Of a DNA stretch of 64,000 nt, positions 54,930 through 63,632 are shown one piece after another. The translations under genes were made by a program, and so were the position numbers. The notes beneath the pieces were generated by a model. That model had not been told where the DNA came from. It made no database searches and saw only the letters and a list, made by a program, of their open reading frames with translations. Origin of the DNA: Rhizobium sp. NFR03 (GTDB lineage Bacteria; Pseudomonadota; Alphaproteobacteria; Rhizobiales; Rhizobiaceae); the NCBI RefSeq assembly GCF_900111275.1, contig NZ_FOGR01000004.1:496001-560000 (forward strand), written 5' to 3'. Within the stretch, counting starts at the first letter, position 1; each line of letters begins with the position of its first letter.

Positions 54930-56041
54930 CTGCTCGCTCCCCCGAAACCCGGCATGAGAATGTCGTCGCGGATTGCGAAGGATCGCGCAACAGGTCCTTT
55001 GGAATTGTTTTCTTCAAGCAGCGAGAGAATCCGCTCCGTGGCGTAGAAAATCGTGTCGATCTTGCCCGAGAGCACGCTGAACGTTCGGCCATCGCGATAG
55101 ATGGCGCAGCTGCGGTCATCTTCCTTACCCATCGGCTTGGTCTTGATAGAGAGCTGAACACCGCCATAGCTGAAGGAATCTGCAAAATGCGGCACATAGC
55201 GGCGGATCTGCTCTTCCATCGCCGCACGCTTCATCGCCACCAGTTCACCATCGACGCTGCGCAGCTTTGCCCAGGCCTCCTCAGAACTCGCATATTGCCC
55301 AAGCGGCGTATGTACCACGCTCGACAGGGTGAAGATCGAGGGATCCTCTGTCGGATAGACCGAGCAGAGCGGCCCATCCACGAGCGTGATCGCTGGATGC
55401 GGCTCTTTGGCTTCGTAGTAGAGCAGCATGGTCGGCTCGAAGAAGATGTCGCGCGGAATATCGGAGAAGTGGCCCCAAGTTGCGTCAATCACATAGTCGA
55501 AGCGCTCGCCATCCACCTCCACATGCGTATCGAACCGCTTCAGCGACGTGACCCGGGCGTTAAGCTGGAGGATATTGGCAAGCCGCTCCTCGAAATGTTC
55601 ACGCGCATGCTTGATCATCAGCACCCGCTCTTCCGCCAGCACCGCGCCGCTGATATTCTCGAGCCAGGGCTTGGTCTGCGTCGTCTCGATGAAATCGATG
55701 CCCGAGGAGGCCATGATCATCTTGTAGGTTGGAAAGTCCATCAGGCTGTCGCGGTTCGGTACGGCATAGATGTTGTGCGCGATGGGGGCGGAGAGATCCG
55801 GATAGCGCTCCAGAAAGCGCAGGAAGCCATCGCGCGACTGCTGCCGCGTGCCGTGATGGCGGGCATAGTGGAAACCCATGTGCAGGCGGAACTGGTTGTT
55901 GCCGGAGGCACAATGCAGCGTCCGCCGCTCTGCCTCGAATATCTTGACCTCGAAGCCAAGGCTCGCCAGCGAAGAGCCGATGTGGCAGCCATACCAACCG
56001 GCCCCGATGATTGCGACTTTAAAAGGCAATTCCGTCTCCAC
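54926..56041 (-). CDS. FAD-dependent oxidoreductase (DadA/GlpD-like)
   Basis: A 371-residue flavoprotein. The FAD loop is VAIIGAGWYGCHIGSSLASLG, followed by FEAERRTLHCASGNNQFRLHMGFHYAR and, later, FDYVIDATWGHFSDIP. Membership of the DAO-type family is likely. It starts a three-gene overlapping module (with the epimerase-like and isomerase genes), so it probably modifies a sugar or its nucleotide form. Confidence 0.82.
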   Translation of the reverse strand: METELPFKVAIIGAGWYGCHIGSSLASLGFEVKIFEAERRTLHCASGNNQFRLHMGFHYARHHGTRQQSRDGFLRFLERYPDLSAPIAHNIYAVPNRDSLMDFPTYKMIMASSGIDFIETTQTKPWLENISGAVLAEERVLMIKHAREHFEERLANILQLNARVTSLKRFDTHVEVDGERFDYVIDATWGHFSDIPRDIFFEPTMLLYYEAKEPHPAITLVDGPLCSVYPTEDPSIFTLSSVVHTPLGQYASSEEAWAKLRSVDGELVAMKRAAMEEQIRRYVPHFADSFSYGGVQLSIKTKPMGKEDDRSCAIYRDGRTFSVLSGKIDTIFYATERILSLLEENNSKGPVARSFAIRDDILMPGFGGASR

Positions 56042-56403
56042 GAATATGTCAAGCGGCTTTTATCGACTTCCACTGAAAGCCTTGGGGAAATAATAACACG
56101 TCCGCGGCCGCATATCACCGCGCGCGAACGCAGTCAAAGCCTCTTCAGTCTGCCGCGACCAACTGAATGACCATCACACGAAGAGCCTCAAAAGAAAACG
56201 TCATGTCATCAAGCGCCGTCGAGCGGCATGGACATTGTCACCAAATTATGCGAAGTGCTCGGCCGATATTTACAGCACAACCTTAACCATTAGAAGGCGA
56301 CAAAGATTAACCCTAAAATACATTACCATTTTTAATGTAAGATTCAGGGAAATTTTTGGATTATTGCTAAAAATCAAGCAGAAAGCAAAGAAGGTGCATA
56401 GCG
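56042..56403. other. AT-rich divergent intergenic region
   Basis: A 362-bp gap between divergent genes. From about 56230 it is much AT-richer than the flanking DNA. It must hold both promoters, but I cannot place them with confidence, and no gene is seen. Confidence 0.5.
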
Positions 56404-57387
56404 GTGGCAAAAGTCGGAATATGCTTCATTTTCAACCATCCATTTCCACTTCAAATCCCCATTTTGAGGAAAATTTACGGGCCAAGATTCTCGAAAATAC
56501 TTTTTCTTATTCCGTTTCACAGAGATGAAGAAAGTGATGATGTTCACACAGTCTATCATGGCGCGTATAGTTTCGACGCAATAATTGTTGACGCACGTGA
56601 TAGAATTAAGGAGCGGTTCAGTGACTGTGAGCACGTCTTGTTTGTTCACAACGATCTCATGCTGGCGGGCCGCTACAATGAAAATTCTGTTACTGATCTT
56701 CTAAATCTCAACGAGCACCCCTTCATTGCAGGCGTCGGTAAGTTGGGAAGATTTGCCTTCGATTGGATATGGAAGGCCGCCCTACCTTATAAGTGGCGCT
56801 TTCCTATGGACCCTTTTCTCGGCAGTGGGGCGGAAAAGGCTAAGCAATATCTTCCAAGCAGGGAGGTCGTCAGCAAAATCTCTGAAGGCGCCGGCCATGA
56901 TGGGGGGCCTACTCATCTAGAGGCTAGAGAGTCGGATTTGAGTTACATGTATTTTTATCCCTTTATATATCAACAGATATACATGAATCCTAACCATGTC
57001 GATAGCAATCAGGTCTTTGAAATCGAATACCCGCTCTACGGAGGATATTCAGACATATTTACTGTGCCGATGGCTCAGTTTCCTGAATGGATTCATACGA
57101 TGGGTGTTCTGGCTTCGATGCAGCTTTTCCCCGAAATAACGATCCCAACCTCGCTAGTGTGGACTTTCGGTCGCCTTAATACAGAGCATACGCTTCAGTT
57201 AAAGAGCTCAATCCTTTGGCAGAAAGATCGTGAGCTTGCAAATGATATTAACTGGGTCATTGATCGTTTTCAAGAAGGGCGTGATTATATTCATCCCGTA
57301 AAGTATGAGAGATATGCTGCGGGATCTTATGATAATCTTATTGAAGAGATTTCCAATGCGAGCGCGATGCCAAAGGTGGAAATTTGA
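56404..57387 (+). CDS. AT-rich gene of unknown function
   Basis: A 327-residue protein starting at GTG (no in-frame ATG near the start; GAAGGTG just upstream). The beginning VGICFIFNHPFPLQIPIL and mid FVHNDLMLAGRYNENS might suggest a glycosyltransferase-like fold, but no motif is decisive. It has no signal or membrane segment. Codon use is AT-rich, unlike its neighbours, which indicates acquisition by transfer. A perfect hairpin follows its stop. Confidence 0.72.
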   Translation: MAKVGICFIFNHPFPLQIPILRKIYGPRFSKILFLIPFHRDEESDDVHTVYHGAYSFDAIIVDARDRIKERFSDCEHVLFVHNDLMLAGRYNENSVTDLLNLNEHPFIAGVGKLGRFAFDWIWKAALPYKWRFPMDPFLGSGAEKAKQYLPSREVVSKISEGAGHDGGPTHLEARESDLSYMYFYPFIYQQIYMNPNHVDSNQVFEIEYPLYGGYSDIFTVPMAQFPEWIHTMGVLASMQLFPEITIPTSLVWTFGRLNTEHTLQLKSSILWQKDRELANDINWVIDRFQEGRDYIHPVKYERYAAGSYDNLIEEISNASAMPKVEI

Positions 57388-57423
57388 CATTGTCGTTTCT
57401 TTTCCCTCAAGCTCATATGACCT

Positions 57424-57451
57424 CGTAATCTTCTCTTTAAAGAAGATTACG
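57424..57451 (+). terminator. Perfect 11-bp hairpin after the AT-rich gene
   Basis: CGTAATCTTCT (57424-57434) and AGAAGATTACG (57441-57451) are exact inverted copies around a 6-base loop. It sits 37 bp after the stop at 57387. No T run follows, so termination efficiency is uncertain. The remaining 57452-57815 shows no gene. Confidence 0.55.
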
Positions 57452-57815
57452 TAATTCATAATCGTGCTTGTAGATGGAAATCATGCAAAATGAGCTTCCA
57501 AATGCTGGTGTACGCCATTGATATTAGATACACGTGTAATTTCTTACTAAGAGCATGACCCACAACGCAATCATAGATTCTGGCGCGGTTCATGGGTAGG
57601 CAGAATTCCGCATCAGGCCGTACTGGTGAGCAACGCATGCGCATGGTTTTCCGGGTCGTTTGAGTTCAACATAGAGTATCAAACCCAATCAGGTATCAGC
57701 TTGAGGCTCTAAATCCCTATTTGCACACCGGCCCCTCGCGAGCCCAACTTAGACTTTAGAGGGTCAGGTCTTCGTGCGAGAGGTGAATAAAGATGGGCAG
57801 TAAGGAAACGGCTTC

Positions 57816-60740
57816 ATGATCTTTGATATCGATCAAGAGATAAGTATTAAAGCGCTGCAGGAAGCTGCTCAGACTGCGATGGCAGGGGGGAGACGTTCTG
57901 AAGCTGCACGTGCCTACGCACGTTTGGCGGATCTCATCGATATACCGAGTTTGAATATATGCCAAAGCGCGGTCGTTCTCGCCTTCGAGCATGATCTTGT
58001 TAATCTTACTTTCGACGTTGGCGAAAAGGCTTTGAAAATTTATCCAGATGATGGCGAACTCATCGTCTATTACGCTGCTGCTTCATATCAACTAACGCCC
58101 AATATCGAAACCTACCAGAAACTTAGATGGGCGCTGAAGACGAATCCGCGGCAGTGGGGCAGTGCCTACCGGGCTTTCGCCGCTGCAGCTCAAAATACTG
58201 ATAAAGCGCGAGAGGCCATTGCGGATCTACAATCTATCATCGGCGAACTCTCAGCTATTCAAGACAAGGGGACTGCCAAGGCGTCGGCAATTGTAGAACT
58301 CGTCAATCTTCTCCATCGTAATCCGCCGCTTGATAACGGTATGCTAGACGAAGCTTTGCGGCTAGCTTACGATCACTCGCCCGATCTCTATGAGTTGGTT
58401 TGGTATGCCGATCCCGATGGCCGGGTTATCCGGAAGATAAGCGGGGAGCGTGGAGATGAGCGTGCTGACAGGCTGGATCGAATTAATGAAGCTATTATCG
58501 AATTCGTATCCGGCAGAACTGTGGACTGGCCACGTGGCCAAGCATTGCTTCGGCACGACTTAGCAGCACTGATTGAAACATATGACGTTATTCCGACGTC
58601 AAGACTCGGGCAAAATCGTCGAGAACTCATCAAACGCGGTTTGTCAGAAACATTCATTGAGGTTCTTGAAGCCGGTCCTACTGCTTATGTCGATGTTATT
58701 TCTCCTAAGGAGGCTGGCAAGGCTTGGCGATGGGACGAGAATGTTAAGCCGCGCGTTAGAGATATTTTAGATGTTTTAGATCAACGCCATAAGAGATCGC
58801 TCTCGCCCTTTGCAAGCGGTCTTTTACAAACCGGCAGGATGATCGGGACGGAGGCGTTTGCTTTCCCTCAAGGACAGAACAGTTTCATCGTGGCCCAATG
58901 GTGTGAGGCGGGTTGCTATCTGTCCGATACAGTCTGGATCTTCCCTAGCCTCCGGACGATCCTGTTCTTTCGGGAAAGCAAAATCAGCGCGAAAGCGATC
59001 ACCGCCTTTGTCCATCGGCTCTTTTTTCATTTTGCGAAATTTTCGGTCCTGGCCTACCCATCATCTGACGCCTTCAATGGCTCGATCCACGTCGTCGCGC
59101 CGGTCCTACCCCATATCGGGCATTACATCTGGAATGCGATCTCAGGTTGGTCGCCCTTCTTCCGCTATGCGAAGCGGACGGAGGCTGACGGTCTTGCTGT
59201 CTATCAGAATATGTCGATCATCTGCGATGTCCGCGATCTTTATCCCGAACAGATAAAACAGCCACTACTGCTTCTCAACGATGAGCAAGATGCGGATCTG
59301 CGCATCCTGGCTGGCGAGACTATTCTGACGCTCAAATCCAATTACATCACCGAGGAACTCGCCAATCGCGTGATGATCGCAGCGGCAGACAAGGCGAAGG
59401 GCACTATTATAGAGGAGGCCCGTGCGCTGCGAAAGCACTGCTTCCCGCTGGTGCTCGTCACGCTGCGGCTCGGCAACCGGTCCTGGATCGGACAGGCCGA
59501 GGGGCTTAGCCTGATGATGGAGGGTCTTCACGCGGAGTTTCCCTCGATCGGCTTCATTCTGGACGGCATCAATACCGGCGTCTCACAGGGGTGGACGCAC
59601 GCCTTCATGTCGGTTCAGGAAGAGATCGACATGGCTCAGTCGATCATCGACCGGCTCGACCCGGATGTCATGATCCTTAACAGCATCAATTGTTCCGGCG
59701 CCGAGAGCATCGTCCTGTCACAGATGGCGGATGCTTTCATCGCACCGGTCGGCGCGGGCATGGCCAAGTACCGATGGATCGCGAATCTCCCGGGTGTCGC
59801 CTATTCCAATCGCGGTTTCTCCGCCGATGACCACTTGTACGGTCATCTCTACGACTACTACCGGGAGCATGCACGTGCCGCGCGCCACCTGCCGGCAGAG
59901 CTGGTGCGGGACATCGCCGTAGAAGGCATGGAAGCGTTGCGGAGCAATTTTCAGCTGGACTGGCGCGATCTCCAAGCGCTTGCCTCGGAACATTTTAAAG
60001 AATTGTTTTTTCAAGCGACGGCAGAAGATGAAGCCTTGGTGGATGCTGGGCTCCGACCGTTGGACCGCAGGCCGCAAATAACAACGCATGGGAAACCCAG
60101 CATGGCAGCACAGTATCAGCACTATATTTCCCTGGGGTCAAATTGCGAGATTGCCTTCCAGTTCCGGCGCGTCCTGCAGCAGGACAGCTCCAGCTTCTTC
60201 TCTTGGAACGTCACGGATTGCAGTGCCTTGCTGCGTCTCTTGAAGACCCGTTTCGAAGGAGTCGCGGAACTGGACAACATCCGGCCTCACAGCCATCCCT
60301 CGATGCTGCTCGACACGCGCTATGATTACCTTTTTCACAACCCCTTTGCGACAGGTGAGCCGAGCGAAGATCCGCAGTTCGATACGACCTGGGCAGCCTA
60401 TCGGTCGAAGGTCGAATATTTGGTCGCGAAGTTTCTGCGCGATGCTGCCTCGGACGATCGCACGGCCTATTTCTACAAGACCGATGAAGAGGATGTGCGC
60501 GGAAAAGCGCGACTGATCCGCGATGCCCTTCAGGATCTGCATCCGAAGGATAATTTTGATCTGGTTATCATCCAGACACGCGACCGCGAGGAAGCGGATT
60601 GGGGAGAGTCGCGGCTGAGAAACCGCTATGTCAGACGCTTCGCTCCATTTGACGATGCGACCGATGGGCATGTCAGCAGTTATGACGCGATCTTCCGCGA
60701 GTTCCCGAAGGCCGTAACGATGTATTATGCAGGCTATTGA
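57816..60740 (+). CDS. Mosaic 974-residue protein with TPR-like, GT-like and DUF1796-like parts
   Basis: A large cytoplasmic protein. Residues ~10-140 are helical and TPR-like (EAARAYARLADLIDIPS, then VGEKALKIYPDDGELIVYYA). Residues ~330-740 form a second, GC-richer region with QMADAFIAPVGAGMAKYRW and SNRGFSADDHLYGHLYDYYR, reminiscent of GT61-type glycosyltransferases. From ~770 a DUF1796-like (papain-like peptidase family) block reads ISLGSNCEIAFQFRR and FFSWNVTDC. The coding DNA is AT-rich before about 58850 and GC-rich after it, suggesting a fusion of transferred DNA. AAGGA precedes ATG 57816. Confidence 0.7.
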   Translation: MIFDIDQEISIKALQEAAQTAMAGGRRSEAARAYARLADLIDIPSLNICQSAVVLAFEHDLVNLTFDVGEKALKIYPDDGELIVYYAAASYQLTPNIETYQKLRWALKTNPRQWGSAYRAFAAAAQNTDKAREAIADLQSIIGELSAIQDKGTAKASAIVELVNLLHRNPPLDNGMLDEALRLAYDHSPDLYELVWYADPDGRVIRKISGERGDERADRLDRINEAIIEFVSGRTVDWPRGQALLRHDLAALIETYDVIPTSRLGQNRRELIKRGLSETFIEVLEAGPTAYVDVISPKEAGKAWRWDENVKPRVRDILDVLDQRHKRSLSPFASGLLQTGRMIGTEAFAFPQGQNSFIVAQWCEAGCYLSDTVWIFPSLRTILFFRESKISAKAITAFVHRLFFHFAKFSVLAYPSSDAFNGSIHVVAPVLPHIGHYIWNAISGWSPFFRYAKRTEADGLAVYQNMSIICDVRDLYPEQIKQPLLLLNDEQDADLRILAGETILTLKSNYITEELANRVMIAAADKAKGTIIEEARALRKHCFPLVLVTLRLGNRSWIGQAEGLSLMMEGLHAEFPSIGFILDGINTGVSQGWTHAFMSVQEEIDMAQSIIDRLDPDVMILNSINCSGAESIVLSQMADAFIAPVGAGMAKYRWIANLPGVAYSNRGFSADDHLYGHLYDYYREHARAARHLPAELVRDIAVEGMEALRSNFQLDWRDLQALASEHFKELFFQATAEDEALVDAGLRPLDRRPQITTHGKPSMAAQYQHYISLGSNCEIAFQFRRVLQQDSSSFFSWNVTDCSALLRLLKTRFEGVAELDNIRPHSHPSMLLDTRYDYLFHNPFATGEPSEDPQFDTTWAAYRSKVEYLVAKFLRDAASDDRTAYFYKTDEEDVRGKARLIRDALQDLHPKDNFDLVIIQTRDREEADWGESRLRNRYVRRFAPFDDATDGHVSSYDAIFREFPKAVTMYYAGY

Positions 60741-60821
60741 TCCGTACCGATCGGGAGCGTCGGGTTGAACCCCGAGGCCTGCTTTCCGGTCCAACGCTTT
60801 TAGAACTCATCGGCCAACAAA

Positions 60822-60851
60822 AACGCCCGCGATGTCCACACCGCGGGCGTT
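60822..60851. terminator. Bidirectional terminator
   Basis: AACGCCCGCG (60822-60831) pairs perfectly with CGCGGGCGTT (60842-60851). A T tract follows on the minus strand (TTTTTGTTGG) and GTTGTT on the plus strand. It separates two convergent genes. Confidence 0.8.
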
Positions 60852-60872
60852 GTTGTTCGGTGCTCTCTGTTA

Positions 60873-61030
60873 TACCAAGTGTCGATGATAGGAACCTATA
60901 GGATGGTTCAGTGCTTGCCTCTGGCGTTGTCGAGGCTCTTGATGGATGCGACGGCATCGATCTGCGAACCTCTCCTAGCCAGAAAACCCAAGACGCCTGT
61001 CCTATAGTTTTCTATAATCGACACTTGGTA
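60873..61030. mobile_element. 158-bp MITE-like element with 31-bp inverted repeats
   Basis: The left end 60873-60903 and the inverted right end 61000-61030 match at 28 of 31 bases; both begin TACCAAGTGTCGAT. Flanking direct TTA (60870-60872 and 61031-61033) looks like a 3-bp target duplication. The interior (about 96 bp) has no open frame, so it is non-autonomous. It sits in the convergent gap just after a terminator. Confidence 0.75.
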
Positions 61031-61037
61031 TTAGCAG

Positions 61038-63632
61038 TCAGCTCGCCTTGTCGCGCAGCTCCAGCCTTTTGTCGATCGCCTGCATCAGTCCCTTCATAGC
61101 CTGCGACCAGTCGCGCTGCTCCATGGCCGCCACGGCCGCCTGGCTTAGGCTCCGCAGCTTGTCGCGATTTTCCGCAAGTTCACGCAGATGCGCGACTGCT
61201 TGGGCGGGAACATCGCCTGTAGGGTCCATGACGTAGCCGGTCTCGCCATCGCGTATGGCCTCGCGCACCGCGCCGACATCATTGCCCAGCGCCACGACGC
61301 CGAGTTGCATCGCCTCGAGCAGCACGAGCGGCAAGCCCTCATATTGCGAGGGCAGGATCAGCACGTCATGCGCTCCATAAAGCGCGATCAGCTCGTCCCG
61401 GTCATAGACCGGCGGCTGCAGATACGGCATCAGCGTTTCGACGGCCGGATTGCGTGTATCGGATACGACTGACTTGCCGACGATCGTCCAGTTGATCGGC
61501 AGGTTCATCTCGTGGGTGCGCGCGACGATGTCTGCAAGCGTATCGAGACCCTTCTGTGGGTCCAGGCGGCCTAGGAAAAGCACGCGAAGGCGGTCGGCGC
61601 GGCCACGACCGGCGAGCGCCTCTTCGATGACGTGGGGCTCTGGCGCAAAGGTCGGCGCATTGACGACCGGCACCAGCTTTTCCGCCGGTATACCCATGCC
61701 CCGGCACCAGTCCGCCAGTCCCTGCGAGCAGGTGGCGATGTGGTCATAGGCATGTTCGAAAGCCAGCGTCAGGAACGTGTGCCCGACAGGACGACCCGTG
61801 GCCGTCAGGTCGGTCAGATGCAGGGACGCGACGGTGACGACCTTACGCCGGCGCAAAGCGCCCATCAGCCAATTGGCGCTGGCGGCATGGGCGTTGACCA
61901 CCACATCCTGCCAGCCCATCAGCGCCACGGCGCGCTCGCGCTGCCCTGGATCGTTCCAGGCCGAGAGCGGCGTGCCGAAATACTCCTCCGGTCCTGACCA
62001 GGGCATCTGTGTCGGATCGAGCAGGAAGATGATGTTGTCGAACACGGCCTGCCACTCTTCGGTCAGCCGGCCATTGTTGCGCTCGGTAATGTAGAGGTGA
62101 ACCCCCCAGCCCTCGGCCTTCATGGTCCGTGCCATGTTCAGCACGACCTTCTCCACGCCGCCGAATTCGACCAGCGGAAGCAGGAAACCAATATTGCGGC
62201 CGTGACGGCGGCTTGGCGGAAAGGTTGCCACCCCGCCCCAGCCCTTGCGTTCGATGTGATAGGCATCGACCCGGCGGAACAGCGTCTTGCGCCAGTTCCA
62301 CGGGATCCGCCCCGCCTCGCGATAGGGCGAATTGCACAGCCGCTCCGCGGCAAGCAGCAGATCGAAGCCGACCTTGCGACCAAGCGTCTGCGTGCCCTTG
62401 GCTGAAAGCGTCACCGACAGCTGCGCCAGGTCGGAGCCGCTGTGCATCACCAGCGTCTGCAGCCAGCCGAGATCGGTACGCGCCACATCGACGAGCGTGT
62501 TGAATGGCATCATGATGAGATGCGCGTCCTGTACCGTCTCTACCCGCTCAGGGCGGATGCTGTAATCCTCGGCGTCTTCGCCGGGCAAGTTGCTGGCCTC
62601 CACTCGCACAGCGCCGATCGGTGCCAAGCTGAGCTTCTCCTCCAGTGCCCAGAACAGCCAGGAGGCGATCCTTGCCTGCTGGAGAACCCGCAGAGATGCC
62701 GCGGTGGTCACCGCCAGGAAGGCTGGCACCGAGGAACGGCCGGGCTCGATCAGCGCGGCCCAGAAGTCCGCAGGGAAATCCGTGACGTCAGCGGAAAGAT
62801 CATGAGGATCGCTGGCATAGACGATGCGGTTCTCATCGGCCAGGTAGATCGCATAGCGTGGAAATTCGCGCTGCTCCTGCGCCCTTATCTCCTTCTCGGA
62901 GAAGAAGGCGTTGTGCTTGCGTTGCATCGAATACCGGATCATCGCATCCACCTTGGTGGATTCCGCCAGCATACTCTCCGGTCTTTTGCGATAAAGAAAG
63001 CCGAAGTTTTCGAGATGCTTTCCCTTGAAGCCGTGTTCTAACGCGCTGATGAAGAAGTCCCAATCCTCGTAGCCCTGACGCATCGCCTCATCGAAGAACA
63101 CGCCGGCCTCGAACACGCGCCGGTGCAGGAGACTACCCGCCTCGCAAAGGTTCATGTTGCGCATGAGCAGAGGCGAAAAGTCACCGCCATAATCCCAACC
63201 TTCGCGCAGGCCGAACATATCGACATCGGGATAGACCCAGTCCACCCCTTCCCGCAGCAAGTAAGCCGAAGCGCGCTCCAGCGCATGCGGATGCAGGCGA
63301 TTGTCGGCATCGAGGAAATAGAAGAGCTCGATCTCCGGCCGCATCGCCAGGATGTGGCGAACGCCGAAATTGCGGGCAGAGCTGAGGCCGCCATTCCTCT
63401 TGCGAAGATAAAGGGTCGCCTCGGGATAGGCCGTGGCGTAGGTCGCGCATGTCTCGTGCGTGGATTCGAACGGGCAGCCGTCATTCACCAGGACGTGCAG
63501 AATCTCGTCTGCCAGCGTCTGTTGGCGGATACTCTCGATCGCTTCGATGACCAAGCCGGAGTGCCGGAAGATAGGCGTGATTATGGCGATCCGGCGCTTC
63601 AATGGAACGGAAGGCGACATTTCAGGCGGCAT
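61038..63632 (-). CDS. Large bifunctional GT2 + GT4 glycosyltransferase
   Basis: An 864-residue enzyme. The GT2 domain at ~10-260 has RIAIITPIFRHSGLVIEAIES, GGLSSARNFGVRHIL and FYFLDADNRLHPHALERA (the DxD-type site). The GT4 domain at ~470-855 has FLLPLVEFGGVEKVVLNMAR, VLFLGRLDPQKGLDTLADI and ILPSQYEGLPLVLLEAMQLG. Both should act on the same growing glycan. ATG 63632 is favoured: AAGGGGG lies six bases upstream. It overlaps the end of the partial upstream gene. Confidence 0.87.
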   Translation of the reverse strand: MPPEMSPSVPLKRRIAIITPIFRHSGLVIEAIESIRQQTLADEILHVLVNDGCPFESTHETCATYATAYPEATLYLRKRNGGLSSARNFGVRHILAMRPEIELFYFLDADNRLHPHALERASAYLLREGVDWVYPDVDMFGLREGWDYGGDFSPLLMRNMNLCEAGSLLHRRVFEAGVFFDEAMRQGYEDWDFFISALEHGFKGKHLENFGFLYRKRPESMLAESTKVDAMIRYSMQRKHNAFFSEKEIRAQEQREFPRYAIYLADENRIVYASDPHDLSADVTDFPADFWAALIEPGRSSVPAFLAVTTAASLRVLQQARIASWLFWALEEKLSLAPIGAVRVEASNLPGEDAEDYSIRPERVETVQDAHLIMMPFNTLVDVARTDLGWLQTLVMHSGSDLAQLSVTLSAKGTQTLGRKVGFDLLLAAERLCNSPYREAGRIPWNWRKTLFRRVDAYHIERKGWGGVATFPPSRRHGRNIGFLLPLVEFGGVEKVVLNMARTMKAEGWGVHLYITERNNGRLTEEWQAVFDNIIFLLDPTQMPWSGPEEYFGTPLSAWNDPGQRERAVALMGWQDVVVNAHAASANWLMGALRRRKVVTVASLHLTDLTATGRPVGHTFLTLAFEHAYDHIATCSQGLADWCRGMGIPAEKLVPVVNAPTFAPEPHVIEEALAGRGRADRLRVLFLGRLDPQKGLDTLADIVARTHEMNLPINWTIVGKSVVSDTRNPAVETLMPYLQPPVYDRDELIALYGAHDVLILPSQYEGLPLVLLEAMQLGVVALGNDVGAVREAIRDGETGYVMDPTGDVPAQAVAHLRELAENRDKLRSLSQAAVAAMEQRDWSQAMKGLMQAIDKRLELRDKAS

